Part shown: positions 8,393 to 16,382 of the stretch, in pieces
Layout: each line of letters opens with the position of its first letter
Position numbering within the stretch: position 1 is the stretch's first letter
DNA from: Billgrantia saliphila
Lineage (GTDB): Bacteria > Pseudomonadota > Gammaproteobacteria > Pseudomonadales > Halomonadaceae
DNA length: 64,000 nucleotides
NCBI RefSeq assembly: GCF_002930105.1
Contig: NZ_PJRN01000009.1
Span: 124,001-188,000, forward strand
Direction of reading: 5' to 3'
Program-made: the position numbers and the translations under genes
The notes under the pieces: model-generated
Database searches by the model: none
What the model saw: the letters and a program-made list of their open reading frames with translations, nothing else
Told to the model about the DNA's origin: nothing

Positions 8393-9727
8393 TCAGCCCA
8401 TGATCAGGTTGGGTAGCCACAAGGCGATGCCCGGGAAGAAACACAGCAGGACGATCCCGAGCACCATGCACAGGGCATAGGGCAGGCTGCCCATCAAGAT
8501 GTCGCGCAGCGAGATGTCCGGTGCGATGCCCTTGATGATGAACAGGTTGAGACCCACCGGCGGGGTGATCAGGCCGATCTCCAGGTTGATCGTCAGGATC
8601 ACCGCGAACCAGTAGGGGTCGAAGTCGGCGGCGAGGATGATCGGCAGCAGGATCGGGGCGGTCATCACGATTACCGCCACCGGCGGCAGGAAGAAGCCGG
8701 CGACCAGCAGGAAGACGTTGATCACGCCCATCAGCACCCAGCGGTTGACCTCCAGCTCGGCGATGGCGCCGGCCACGGTCTGGGTGATGAACAGCGAGGA
8801 GAGCGCATAGGCGAACACCTCGGCGCAGGCGATCACCAGCATGATCATCACGCTCTCGCGCAGCGAGTCGCGCATGATCAGCTTGATGGGCCCCACCTGC
8901 CACATGCGGTAGATGATCACGGCCAGCGCCAGGCACAGGAAGGCGCCGACACCGGCGGCCTCCGAGGGCGTGGCCACGCCGCCGTAGAGCGCGAACAGGA
9001 TGCCGCCGACCACTGCCAGGAAGGGCAGCACGCGAACCAGTGCTCGCATGTTGGTATCGACATTGGCCTTGATGGTTTCCTTCATCTGGCCGGCGGCCTG
9101 CGCCAGTGGATTGGCGTAGCCCCCGGCCAGCCTGCAGGCGATCATCGTCCAGGCCATGAACAGCCCGGCGAGCATGAAGCCCGGCACCACGCCGGCGATG
9201 AACAGCCGCCCGATCGAGGTTTCGGTGGAGATGCCATAGATAATCATGGTCACCGACGGCGGGATAAGGATGCCCAGGGTGCCGCCGGCGGCGATGCAGC
9301 CCGCCGCCACGCCGTCGGGGTAGCCGCGGGTGCGCATTTCGGGGATGCCCATCTTGCCGATGGCCGCGCAGGTGGCCGGCGACGAACCGGAGAGTGCGGA
9401 GAAGATGGTGCAGGCGCCGATGTTGGATACAGCCAGGCCGCCCGGCAGCCGGCCCATCCACAAGTCCAGCGAGCGGTAGAGATCGCGACCGGTGGGCGAC
9501 GATGCCACGGCGGCGCCCATCAGGATGAACATAGGGATGGCGACGAAGCCGAACTCGGCGATGCGATCGAAGAAGGTCTCGCCGAAATAGATGAGCTCGG
9601 GCAGGCCGCGGTCGTAAATCAGTGCCAGCAGCGAGACGCCGCCCAGGGCGAAGGCGATGGGCGTGCCGATCGCCATCAGTACGATCAGGGCGACGGCGAC
9701 AATAATGCCCAACGTAGTCGGATCCAT
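8393..9727 (-). CDS. matM: TRAP transporter large permease (DctM/MatM type)
   Basis: A 444-aa inner-membrane protein of the DctM family with 11-12 hydrophobic segments. It shows the family signatures MAIGTPIAFALGGVSLLAL near the N-terminus, AALSGSSPATCAAIGKMGIPEM, GGTLGILIPPSVTMIIYG and NLEIGLITPPVGLNLFIIKG. DctM proteins carry the substrate path and use the sodium gradient. The ATG at 9727 lies 2 bp after the dctQ stop. Its position between the SBP/small permease and matA-matB makes malonate the likely cargo, as in the MatPQM system of Sinorhizobium meliloti. Confidence 0.9.
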   Translation of the reverse strand: MDPTTLGIIVAVALIVLMAIGTPIAFALGGVSLLALIYDRGLPELIYFGETFFDRIAEFGFVAIPMFILMGAAVASSPTGRDLYRSLDLWMGRLPGGLAVSNIGACTIFSALSGSSPATCAAIGKMGIPEMRTRGYPDGVAAGCIAAGGTLGILIPPSVTMIIYGISTETSIGRLFIAGVVPGFMLAGLFMAWTMIACRLAGGYANPLAQAAGQMKETIKANVDTNMRALVRVLPFLAVVGGILFALYGGVATPSEAAGVGAFLCLALAVIIYRMWQVGPIKLIMRDSLRESVMIMLVIACAEVFAYALSSLFITQTVAGAIAELEVNRWVLMGVINVFLLVAGFFLPPVAVIVMTAPILLPIILAADFDPYWFAVILTINLEIGLITPPVGLNLFIIKGIAPDISLRDILMGSLPYALCMVLGIVLLCFFPGIALWLPNLIMG

Positions 9728-9729
9728 GC

Positions 9730-10251
9730 TCAGCCCTCCCCACGCAGGATTTCGGCCACGTACTGCAGCGACAGCTGCGTGGCGCCGACGGCCATCGGCA
9801 CCAGGCCGGGCCAGAGCGGCGGGTTCCAGACCGTGCCGGTGGTCCAGCCGCCCTCCCAGGCTTCCCATACATAAAGCCAGGAGGCGTAGGCCAGGGCGGC
9901 GCAGAAGGCGAGGCCGCACAGGGCGGCAGTCAGTCGCATCAGCCGACGTGCGATGCCGCCCAGCGCATCCGGCAGAATGGTGATGGCCACGTGGCCGCCG
10001 GTCATCAGCACGTAGGGGCTGCCCAGCAGCATGGCGGCGGTGACCGCGAGCACGGTGAACTCGGTCTGCCAGCTGGTGCTCATGCCGAGCACGTAGCGTA
10101 CGAAGACCATCTGGCAGATGACGGTGACCCCGGCAATGAACAGAATGCCAGCTACATAGGCCAGCAGGCGCGAGAGTCGATCCATCAGGCCGATGTAGGC
10201 GCCGACGACGCCAAAGCGTTGCGCAAGGGGTTGAGAGTGGGCCATGGCCAT
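9730..10251 (-). CDS. matQ: TRAP transporter small permease (DctQ/MatQ type)
   Basis: A 173-aa protein with four hydrophobic segments (about 30-50, 62-82, 102-125 and 145-165), as in DctQ subunits. The conserved segment after TM2 reads SPYVLMTGGHVAITILPDALG, the usual G-HVxxD/T pattern. It pairs with the large permease 2 bp downstream. GGGAGG at suitable spacing supports the ATG at 10251. It is part of the malonate uptake and degradation operon. Confidence 0.88.
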   Translation of the reverse strand: MAMAHSQPLAQRFGVVGAYIGLMDRLSRLLAYVAGILFIAGVTVICQMVFVRYVLGMSTSWQTEFTVLAVTAAMLLGSPYVLMTGGHVAITILPDALGGIARRLMRLTAALCGLAFCAALAYASWLYVWEAWEGGWTTGTVWNPPLWPGLVPMAVGATQLSLQYVAEILRGEG

Positions 10252-10324
10252 GCAGTCCTCCCGGGGTTCGAAACGGGGGCCACCCGTTGCGGGTGGCCCG
10301 GCTCACGCTGGGAAGGGCTGGGCG

Positions 10325-11320
10325 TCACTCGACGGCCAGGGCGGCGTCGATGATGGCTTGGCCGTTGGGCACGTTCTCGGCAAAGTTCTTGTAGGAGGTC
10401 TCGCGGGCGATCTCGAGCCAGGCGTTGTAGTCCTCCTCGCTCATGCGTACCACCTCGACGCCGTTCTCCTCGTAGACCTCCACCATCTCCTGGTCGATGG
10501 CGGCGGCTTCGGCGGCAAAGAACTCCTCTGCGGCCTGGCCGGCTTCGGTCAGTGCCTGCTGCTGCTCCTCGTTAAGCTCCTGCCAGGTCTGCTCAGAGAT
10601 CAGGATCGGCTCGTACATGAACCACAGTGCATAGTCGCCGGGTTCGGTCAGGCATTCGACCTGCTCGTAGAGGCGGAAGGAGATGAACGACATCGACGAG
10701 GTGTTGGCCGCGTCCAGCACGCCGGTCTGCATGGCGGTGTAGACCTCCGAGGAGGGCATCGAGGCGATCGACGCGCCGGCCGCTTCCAGCATCTGCTCGA
10801 AGGCCGGGCCGGCGGCGCGCAGGTTCTGCCCCTCCACGGTATCGGGCGAGGTAATGCACTGCTCGCTGGAGGCGAAACCGCCCGAGAGCCAGGCGTCGGC
10901 CAGTACTCGGGCACCGCCCTCTTGTATCACTTCCTTGATCATCTCCATGAATTCGGAATCGTTGAGGCGCTGGGCGTGCTCGTGATTGCGCACCAGCCCC
11001 GGCATCAGCGTGGCGGAGAACTCGGGGTGGCGGCCGCTGGCGTAGTCGAGCGGCAAGGAGGTGATATCGAGGCGACCGCGAACCAGGGCGCTCCATTGCT
11101 CGTCGGCCTTGAACAGGGACTGGCCCGGGTGGACCTGGATCTCTAGGCCCACATCGGCCTCGGCCACCTGACGGGCCATCATCTGCACCATCTCGTCGCG
11201 GACGTCTCCCTGTCCGCCGGGAAATTGGTGCGAGGCGCGCAGCACGGTATTGGCGGAAGCGGTGCTACTGACGACGAGGGCCAGGCCCAGGGCAGCGAGG
11301 GGTAGTGTGTGGCGTTGCAT
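10325..11320 (-). CDS. matP: TRAP transporter substrate-binding protein (DctP/MatP type)
   Basis: A 331-aa periplasmic binding protein with a Sec signal peptide (about 1-23, PLAALGLALVVSSTASA followed by NTV). The mature DctP fold begins LRASHQFPGGQGDVRDEMVQ. The central hinge part contains NLRAAGPAFEQMLEAAG and the run SSEVYTAMQTGVLDAANTSSMSF, where DctP proteins bind a carboxylate through a conserved Arg. It is the first gene of the mat operon and faces matR across 158 bp. Malonate as ligand is inferred from matA and matB. Confidence 0.9.
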   Translation of the reverse strand: MQRHTLPLAALGLALVVSSTASANTVLRASHQFPGGQGDVRDEMVQMMARQVAEADVGLEIQVHPGQSLFKADEQWSALVRGRLDITSLPLDYASGRHPEFSATLMPGLVRNHEHAQRLNDSEFMEMIKEVIQEGGARVLADAWLSGGFASSEQCITSPDTVEGQNLRAAGPAFEQMLEAAGASIASMPSSEVYTAMQTGVLDAANTSSMSFISFRLYEQVECLTEPGDYALWFMYEPILISEQTWQELNEEQQQALTEAGQAAEEFFAAEAAAIDQEMVEVYEENGVEVVRMSEEDYNAWLEIARETSYKNFAENVPNGQAIIDAALAVE

Positions 11321-11370
11321 TTGGCGTCTCCACGAGGTTGTTGTTGTGTGCTGTCATGCTTGTGATGTTT

Positions 11371-11412
11371 ATCAGCGACGCTGATGTATACTTCAATAGC
11401 CGTTGCGTATAC
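11371..11412. promoter_or_regulatory. Candidate MatR operators in the matP-matR gap
   Basis: Three symmetric elements lie between the divergent matP and matR genes. ATCAGCGACGCTGAT (11371-11385) is a perfect 7-bp inverted repeat around one base. It abuts TGATGTATACTTCA (11382-11395), centred on GTATAC at 11386-11391. A second GTATAC lies at 11407-11412. The two GTATAC centres are 21 bp apart, two turns of the helix. From memory, MatR of Rhizobium leguminosarum binds a near-palindrome with the core TGTA/TACA, which the first site matches well. Operator function is inferred. Confidence 0.6.
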
Positions 11413-11478
11413 TGATGTCAAATTCGTTACAGTGAATGGAAGGCCGACGGTAGCGGTCGATATCGAGGAGGTAGGCCC

Positions 11479-12162
11479 ATGGCCAACGCCAAGCGCTCCA
11501 ATGCGCAACGACTGCGAGACTCGCTGGAAAACGCCATCATCAACGGACGCCTGGCGCCCGGCGAACGGCTCGATCCCGAGGCGCTGGGCCGCGAGTTCAG
11601 CGTGTCGCGCACGCCGGTACGCGAGGCGATCCAGCAGCTCGTGGCCAGCGGGCTGGTCACGGTCACCCCGAAGAAGGGAACCTTCGTGGCCAAGGTGGGC
11701 ATCGACCAACTGATCGAGATGTTCGAGGTCATGGCCGAACTGGAGGGTATGTGCGGCAGGCTAGCGGCGCGCCGCATCACCGAGGCCGAGCTTGCCGCAT
11801 TGCGTGGAACGCTGGAGCGCTGCGAGGCCGCTGCCCAGGCTGGCGACACCGACGAGTACTACTACGAGAACGAGGCGTTCCACGACTGTATCTACGCGGC
11901 GAGCCACAATGCCTTCCTGGCGGGGGAGGCGCGCCAGCTCAAGCAGCGGCTAAAACCCTATCGGCGCCTGCAACTCCAGGTGCGCCAGCGCATGCGCAGT
12001 TCGCTGCACGAGCATCAGGCGATCGTGGCGGCGATCGAGACCGGCGATCCGGTCGCGGCCGAGTGCGCATTGCGCGACCATGTGCTGATCCAGGGCGAGC
12101 GCTTCAGCGATTTCGTCGCCAGCATCCGCGAGTTCGAGAAACCGCTCACCGTCACCGGTTGA
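11479..12162 (+). CDS. matR: GntR/FadR family transcriptional regulator, MatR-like
   Basis: A 227-aa GntR regulator: an N-terminal winged HTH (about 8-75, LDPEALGREFSVSRTPVREAIQQLVASGLVTVTPKKGTFV) and a helical FCD effector domain (about 85-215) with the metal/ligand histidines in FHDCIYAASHN, LHEHQAI and DHVLIQG. The FCD group senses carboxylates. It is divergent from the malonate TRAP and matAB operon, matching the matR-matABC arrangement, so I infer that it represses mat genes until malonate is present. GAGGAGGT at 11465-11472 supports the start. Confidence 0.88.
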   Translation: MANAKRSNAQRLRDSLENAIINGRLAPGERLDPEALGREFSVSRTPVREAIQQLVASGLVTVTPKKGTFVAKVGIDQLIEMFEVMAELEGMCGRLAARRITEAELAALRGTLERCEAAAQAGDTDEYYYENEAFHDCIYAASHNAFLAGEARQLKQRLKPYRRLQLQVRQRMRSSLHEHQAIVAAIETGDPVAAECALRDHVLIQGERFSDFVASIREFEKPLTVTG

Positions 12163-12187
12163 GCACGCTGGGTAAAGACCGGTAAAC

Positions 12188-12214
12188 GGCCTCGATTTTC
12201 CCCCTGCCGAGGCC
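12188..12214. terminator. Hairpin downstream of matR
   Basis: GGCCTCG (12188-12194) and CGAGGCC (12208-12214) form a perfect 7-bp stem around a 13-nt pyrimidine-rich loop, 25 bp after the matR stop. There is no U-tract, so termination is only plausible. Confidence 0.35.
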
Positions 12215-12279
12215 TAAAGTGACCGGTCAAGACCCTTGGCTATGCCTGTCGCAGCGCGGCCGGTTGCCTCTCGAAATGC

Positions 12280-12307
12280 CGTACGAAAAGAAGTGTCGTA
12301 CGAAAAA
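12280..12307 (+). repeat. CGTACGAAAA direct repeat upstream of selO
   Basis: The decamer CGTACGAAAA occurs at 12280-12289 and again at 12298-12307, a period of 18 bp, ending just 11 bp before the selO start. Each copy holds the palindrome CGTACG. It could be a binding site or part of the leader; nothing more can be said. Confidence 0.5.
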
Positions 12308-12318
12308 GTGGAGTCGCC

Positions 12319-13797
12319 ATGTTTCCCCGCTTTACCCTTCGCTACTCCCGCTTGCCGGAGCGCTTCTACGAGCGCTTCGATCCGGTGCCCGTGCGTGAAC
12401 CGCGGCTGGTGGCTTTCAACCGGCCGTTGGCCGAGGCGCTGGGCTTCGACCTGGCGGACTTCGATCGCGAGCAGGCCACGCAGTGGTTCTCGGGCAATGC
12501 CGTGCCGCCTGGCGCCGAGCCGCTGGCCCAGGCCTACGCCGGGCACCAGTTCGGTGGCTTCGTGCCGCGGCTGGGCGACGGTCGCGCCGTGCTGCTGGGC
12601 GAGGTGACCGACCGTGAGGGTCGGCTGCGCGACATCCAGCTCAAGGGGGCCGGGCGTACACCTTTCTCCCGTGGCGGCGACGGCCGCTCCCCGCTGGGGC
12701 CGGTGTTGCGCGAGTACGTGGTCAGCGAGGCGATGCATGCGCTGGGCATTCCCTCCACCCGCGCCCTTGCCGCGGTGACCACCGGCGAGCACGTGGTGCG
12801 TGGCGTACCGGAACCCGGCGCCATCCTCACCCGCGTGGCCGCCAGCCATATCCGGGTGGGCACCTTCCAGTACTTCGCCGCCCGGGGTGATATCGACGGC
12901 GTGCGCGAACTGGCCGATCACGTCATTGGCCGCCATTACCCGGAGCTCGAGACGCTGCAGGATGGCGAGCGCTACCTGGGGTTGCTGGAAGCGGTACAGG
13001 CGCGCCAGGCGGCGCTGATCGCCAAGTGGATGGGGGTGGGCTTCATTCATGGTGTCATGAATACCGACAATACCAGCGTATCCGGGGAGACCATCGACTT
13101 CGGTCCCTGCGCCTTCATGGAGCAGTACGACCCGAAGATGGTGTTCAGCTCCATCGACGAGGGCGGGCGCTACGCTTATTCCAACCAGCCGTGGATCGCC
13201 CAGTGGAACCTGGCGCGGCTGGCCGAGATCCTGCTACCGCTGATCGACGCCGATTCGGAGCGGGCTGTGGGCGTCGCCACCGAGCTGCTCGAGCGCTTCC
13301 CCGACCGCTACGAGGCCGAGTGGCTCGCGGTAATGCGCGCCAAGCTCGGCCTGGAGCGAGAGGAGACGGGCGACAGGACGCTGGTCGAGTCCCTGCTCGA
13401 TGCCATGCACAAGGGACGCGCCGATTTCACCCTGGCCTTTCGCCGCCTGGCGGATGCCGCTGATTCCCGGCAGGGTGACGCTGCCTTCGGCGAGCTGTTC
13501 GAGCGGCCTGAAGTGGCCGAAGGCTGGTTGGCGAGCTGGCGCGAGCGGCTCGCCCAGGAGCCGTTGCCCGAAGGCGAGCGGACGCGGCGGATGCGCCTGG
13601 CCAACCCGGCCTTTATTCCCCGCAACCACCGCGTGCAGCAGGCGCTGACCGCGGCCATGAATGAAGACGACTACGGCCCCTTCGAGACTCTGCTCGATGT
13701 CGTCACCCGGCCCTTCGACGACCAGCCCGGCCGCGAGGCCTATCAGCTTCCGGCAGCGCCCAGCGAGCGGGTCTTCCGCACCTTCTGCGGGACTTGA
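12319..13797 (+). CDS. selO: Protein adenylyltransferase SelO (YdiU family)
   Basis: A 492-aa SelO pseudokinase, close to the usual 480 aa. Family marks are AQAYAGHQFGGFVPRLGDGRAVLLGE (about 71-96), the nucleotide-binding LKGAGRTPFSRGGDGRSPLGP (108-128), REYVVSEAMHALGIPSTRALA, the metal-site run HGVMNTDNTSVSGETIDFGPCAF (the Asn and the DFG Asp) and the C-terminal FRTFCGT, whose Cys replaces the selenocysteine of animal SelO. SelO transfers AMP to Ser/Thr/Tyr of target proteins and acts in oxidative stress. It appears to be a single-gene unit, ending 4 bp from the convergent LysR gene. Confidence 0.95.
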   Translation: MFPRFTLRYSRLPERFYERFDPVPVREPRLVAFNRPLAEALGFDLADFDREQATQWFSGNAVPPGAEPLAQAYAGHQFGGFVPRLGDGRAVLLGEVTDREGRLRDIQLKGAGRTPFSRGGDGRSPLGPVLREYVVSEAMHALGIPSTRALAAVTTGEHVVRGVPEPGAILTRVAASHIRVGTFQYFAARGDIDGVRELADHVIGRHYPELETLQDGERYLGLLEAVQARQAALIAKWMGVGFIHGVMNTDNTSVSGETIDFGPCAFMEQYDPKMVFSSIDEGGRYAYSNQPWIAQWNLARLAEILLPLIDADSERAVGVATELLERFPDRYEAEWLAVMRAKLGLEREETGDRTLVESLLDAMHKGRADFTLAFRRLADAADSRQGDAAFGELFERPEVAEGWLASWRERLAQEPLPEGERTRRMRLANPAFIPRNHRVQQALTAAMNEDDYGPFETLLDVVTRPFDDQPGREAYQLPAAPSERVFRTFCGT

Positions 13798-13801
13798 TGG
13801 T

Positions 13802-14704
13802 TCAGCTCCCGCTGAGGCGATCGCACAGCGTACGGGTCAGTTGCCTGGCGGCCGAATCCTCTGCCTCGCCCTGGCGCATGACCAGAAACCAGTGCAGGTG
13901 GAGCCCCTTAGCGGTCAGCGCAACCGAGGCCAGGTCGCCCAGCTTCAGGTGGGGCGCAAGCGTCCAGGCTGGCAGGATGCTGACGCCCAGGCCGCCGCGC
14001 ACCAGGGCCAGCACGGCATCGGTCACCCCGGCACTGATCACCCGGGCCGGCAGCACGCCCGCGGGGCTGAACAGCTGCTCGTACTCGCGCCCCTTTTCCG
14101 GCGTGGTGTGGTAGGCGACGTAGGGTTCGGCGGCAACCTCCTCGGCGCTGGCCCACTCTTGCTGTGCCAGGGTGTGTGCTTGCGGCACCACCAGGCGCAG
14201 TTCGTCGCGGCGCAGCGAGACGGCCTCGAACCCGGTGGGCGGATGGCTGCCGGCGATCAGGGCCAGGTCCACGTGTCCCTGACGCAGTGCCCGGCAGGGT
14301 TCCAGCGAGACATCCGGCACGATCTCTACGCCGATACTTGGATGGCTTGCGGTGAAGGCGGCCAGGCTATCGGGCAGCCAGTGATAGCCGCCGCACGCCT
14401 CGACACCCAGGCGCACCACCTCTTCGATGCCCACCGACAAACGATGGATATCGCGTTCGGCACGCTCCAGCTCGGCCAGCACGCCGCGGGCGGCATGCAA
14501 CAGCCGTCGGCCCGCCTGTGTGGGGGTCAGCCGGCGCTGCCCGCGGGCGAACAACTCGGCTCCCAGCAGTCGCTCTGCCTCCTTGAGCCGATGGCTCAAG
14601 GCCGACTGGGTCAGGCCGAGCTGAACGGCGGCGTCGGACACACTGCCGGCGTCGGCGATGGCCACCATCATCTGTATCTGACGAGTGCTGAGCCGTGTTG
14701 GCAT
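13802..14704 (-). CDS. LysR family transcriptional regulator next to kynABU
   Basis: A 300-aa LysR protein with the HTH in STRQIQMMVAIADAGSVSDAAVQLGLTQSALSHRLKEAERLLG (about 6-48). The effector domain includes VEIVPDVSLEPCRALRQGHVDLALIAG. The QSALSHRLKE helix and overall sequence resemble the MetR branch. It is divergent from kynA with 127 bp between starts, so it is the best candidate regulator of kynABU. Known kyn regulators in Pseudomonas and relatives are Lrp/AsnC-type (KynR), so a LysR here would be a replacement. The ligand (kynurenine or another) is not known. Confidence 0.87.
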   Translation of the reverse strand: MPTRLSTRQIQMMVAIADAGSVSDAAVQLGLTQSALSHRLKEAERLLGAELFARGQRRLTPTQAGRRLLHAARGVLAELERAERDIHRLSVGIEEVVRLGVEACGGYHWLPDSLAAFTASHPSIGVEIVPDVSLEPCRALRQGHVDLALIAGSHPPTGFEAVSLRRDELRLVVPQAHTLAQQEWASAEEVAAEPYVAYHTTPEKGREYEQLFSPAGVLPARVISAGVTDAVLALVRGGLGVSILPAWTLAPHLKLGDLASVALTAKGLHLHWFLVMRQGEAEDSAARQLTRTLCDRLSGS

Positions 14705-14712
14705 ATTAATTT

Positions 14713-14803
14713 ATTTCATGAAATGGCGTATTTAAATCAAATTTAAACGTCTGGTGGCCCCTCGTAAACTGTTCGTAGGCACAACTCGTAGATACGGTTC
14801 GTA
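14713..14803. promoter_or_regulatory. kynA-lysR control region: two palindromes and four TCGTA repeats
   Basis: ATTTCATGAAAT (14713-14724) is a perfect palindrome beside the LysR start. TTTAAAT and ATTTAAA (14731-14747, 3-nt spacer) form a second perfect inverted repeat. Toward kynA the pentamer TCGTA appears in the same direction at 14762, 14773, 14786 and 14799, spaced 11, 13 and 13 bp. The first two fit LysR autoregulation sites. The repeat array may be a second binding surface. Confidence 0.5.
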
Positions 14804-14831
14804 AATACAATGACAAGACAGGAGGGCAGCC

Positions 14832-15704
14832 ATGGCTAGGCACGAAGGCAAGCCGGCACGCGGCGCCACGGTGGACCTGACGCAGGAGGCGGTGCATTGG
14901 GACCAGCCGATGAGCTACGGCGAGTACCTGCAACTGGGGCCGCTGCTGTCGGCGCAGCAGCCGGGAACCGATGAGCATGACGAGATGCTGTTCATCGTCA
15001 TTCATCAGGTCTCGGAGCTATGGCTCAAGCAGTGCCTGCACGAGGCCCACGCCGCGGCGGCCAGCATCGCCACCGATCGGCTGCGCCCGGCGTTCAAGAT
15101 GCTGTCGCGGGTGGCGCGGATCCAGGCGCAGATGATCAACGCCTGGGAAGTGCTGGTGACCATGACGCCGGCGGACTACGCGCGCTTCCGCGACAGCCTG
15201 GGCCAGAGCTCGGGGTTTCAGTCCTTCCAGTATCGTGAGCTGGAGTTCCTGCTCGGCAACAAGAACGCGGCCATGGTTGAGGTGCACCGCCGCCATCCGG
15301 CGCACCATCGCCGCCTCAGCGAGGTGCTGCATGCGCCGAGCCTCTACGACGTCAGCCTGCAGCTGCTGGCCCGGCGCGGCTTCGAGCTTCCCGAGTCGGT
15401 GGTCGAGCGGGACTGGTCGGAGCCCTACCGTCCAAGCGCCGAGGTGGAGCAGGCCTGGGCGGCGATCTATCGCGACACCGAGCATCACTGGGAGCTCTAC
15501 GAGCTGGCCGAGAAGCTCGTCGACACTGAGTACCACTTTCATCAATGGCGCTTCAGTCACCTCAAGACCGTGGAGCGCATCATCGGCCAAAAGCCCGGAA
15601 CCGGCGGGACCGGTGGCGTCTCCTTCCTGGCCAAGGCATTGGACCTGCAGTTCTTTCCCGAACTGTGGTCGGTGCGCACCACCCTCGAGGAGGGCGCCTC
15701 ATGA
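14832..15704 (+). CDS. kynA: Tryptophan 2,3-dioxygenase
   Basis: A 290-aa heme dioxygenase that opens the indole ring of L-tryptophan to N-formylkynurenine. The substrate-side motif DEMLFIVIHQVSELWLKQ (about 48-65) contains the distal His. SSGFQSFQYRELEFLLGNKN is the family core, and TEYHFHQWRFSHLKTVERIIGQKPGTGGTGG near 235-265 holds the proximal heme His and the GTGGTGG loop. Its stop overlaps the kynB start by 4 bp (ATGA). It begins a three-gene operon kynA-kynB-kynU. Confidence 0.96.
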   Translation: MARHEGKPARGATVDLTQEAVHWDQPMSYGEYLQLGPLLSAQQPGTDEHDEMLFIVIHQVSELWLKQCLHEAHAAAASIATDRLRPAFKMLSRVARIQAQMINAWEVLVTMTPADYARFRDSLGQSSGFQSFQYRELEFLLGNKNAAMVEVHRRHPAHHRRLSEVLHAPSLYDVSLQLLARRGFELPESVVERDWSEPYRPSAEVEQAWAAIYRDTEHHWELYELAEKLVDTEYHFHQWRFSHLKTVERIIGQKPGTGGTGGVSFLAKALDLQFFPELWSVRTTLEEGAS

Positions 15705-16333
15705 GTCGGCTCTACGATATCTCCCAGCCGCTGCGGGCGGGCATGCCGGTATGGCCCGGCGATACCTCCTTCTCGAACGAGCCTACCTGGGTGCTCGGCG
15801 ACAGCTGTCCGGTCAACGTCTCGCGCCTTACGCTCTCCACCCACACCGGTAGCCACGCCGACGCGCCGAGCCACTTCGACGCCGAGGGGCGGGCCATCGA
15901 TGCGGTGGACTTGGCCTGCTACATAGGTCCCTGTGTGCTGCTCGACATGACCCACGCCGGGCCGGTGGTCAAGCCCGAACACCTGTTTCCCGCGCTGCCT
16001 TCACGGGTCGAACGGGTGTTGCTGCGCACCTGGGTGCGCTTCCCTCACGATGAATGGCGCAGCGATTTCACCACGATGGCGGCTGAGAGCATCGACCTGC
16101 TGGCCGAACGCGGTGCTCGACTGATCGGCGTGGACGCTCCCTCGCTCGACCCCGAGGTGGACAGTGCGCTGCTGGCGCATCGGCGAGTGCACCACCACGG
16201 CATGGCGATCCTCGAGGGGCTGGTGCTGGACGCGGTGCCGCCGGGCCATTACGAATTGATCGCGCCGCCGCTGAAGCTCGCCGGCGGCGATGCCGCGCCG
16301 GTGCGTGCCCTGCTGCGTGAGCTGGAACAATAG
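15701..16333 (+). CDS. kynB: Arylformamidase (kynurenine formamidase) KynB
   Basis: A 210-aa metal-dependent hydrolase of the cyclase family that turns N-formylkynurenine into kynurenine and formate. The zinc motif is in LSTHTGSHADAPSHFD (H48, H52, D54, H58), and a second His pair lies in AHRRVHHHGMAILEGL. MSRLYDISQPLRAGMPVWPGD is the usual KynB beginning. The ATG at 15701 overlaps the kynA stop, so the pair is translationally coupled. Kynureninase follows 49 bp later. Confidence 0.95.
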   Translation: MSRLYDISQPLRAGMPVWPGDTSFSNEPTWVLGDSCPVNVSRLTLSTHTGSHADAPSHFDAEGRAIDAVDLACYIGPCVLLDMTHAGPVVKPEHLFPALPSRVERVLLRTWVRFPHDEWRSDFTTMAAESIDLLAERGARLIGVDAPSLDPEVDSALLAHRRVHHHGMAILEGLVLDAVPPGHYELIAPPLKLAGGDAAPVRALLRELEQ

Positions 16334-16382
16334 CCGCGCGAGCTGGATTGATCACCTTTCCCGATCTTCACCGGAGCCGACC

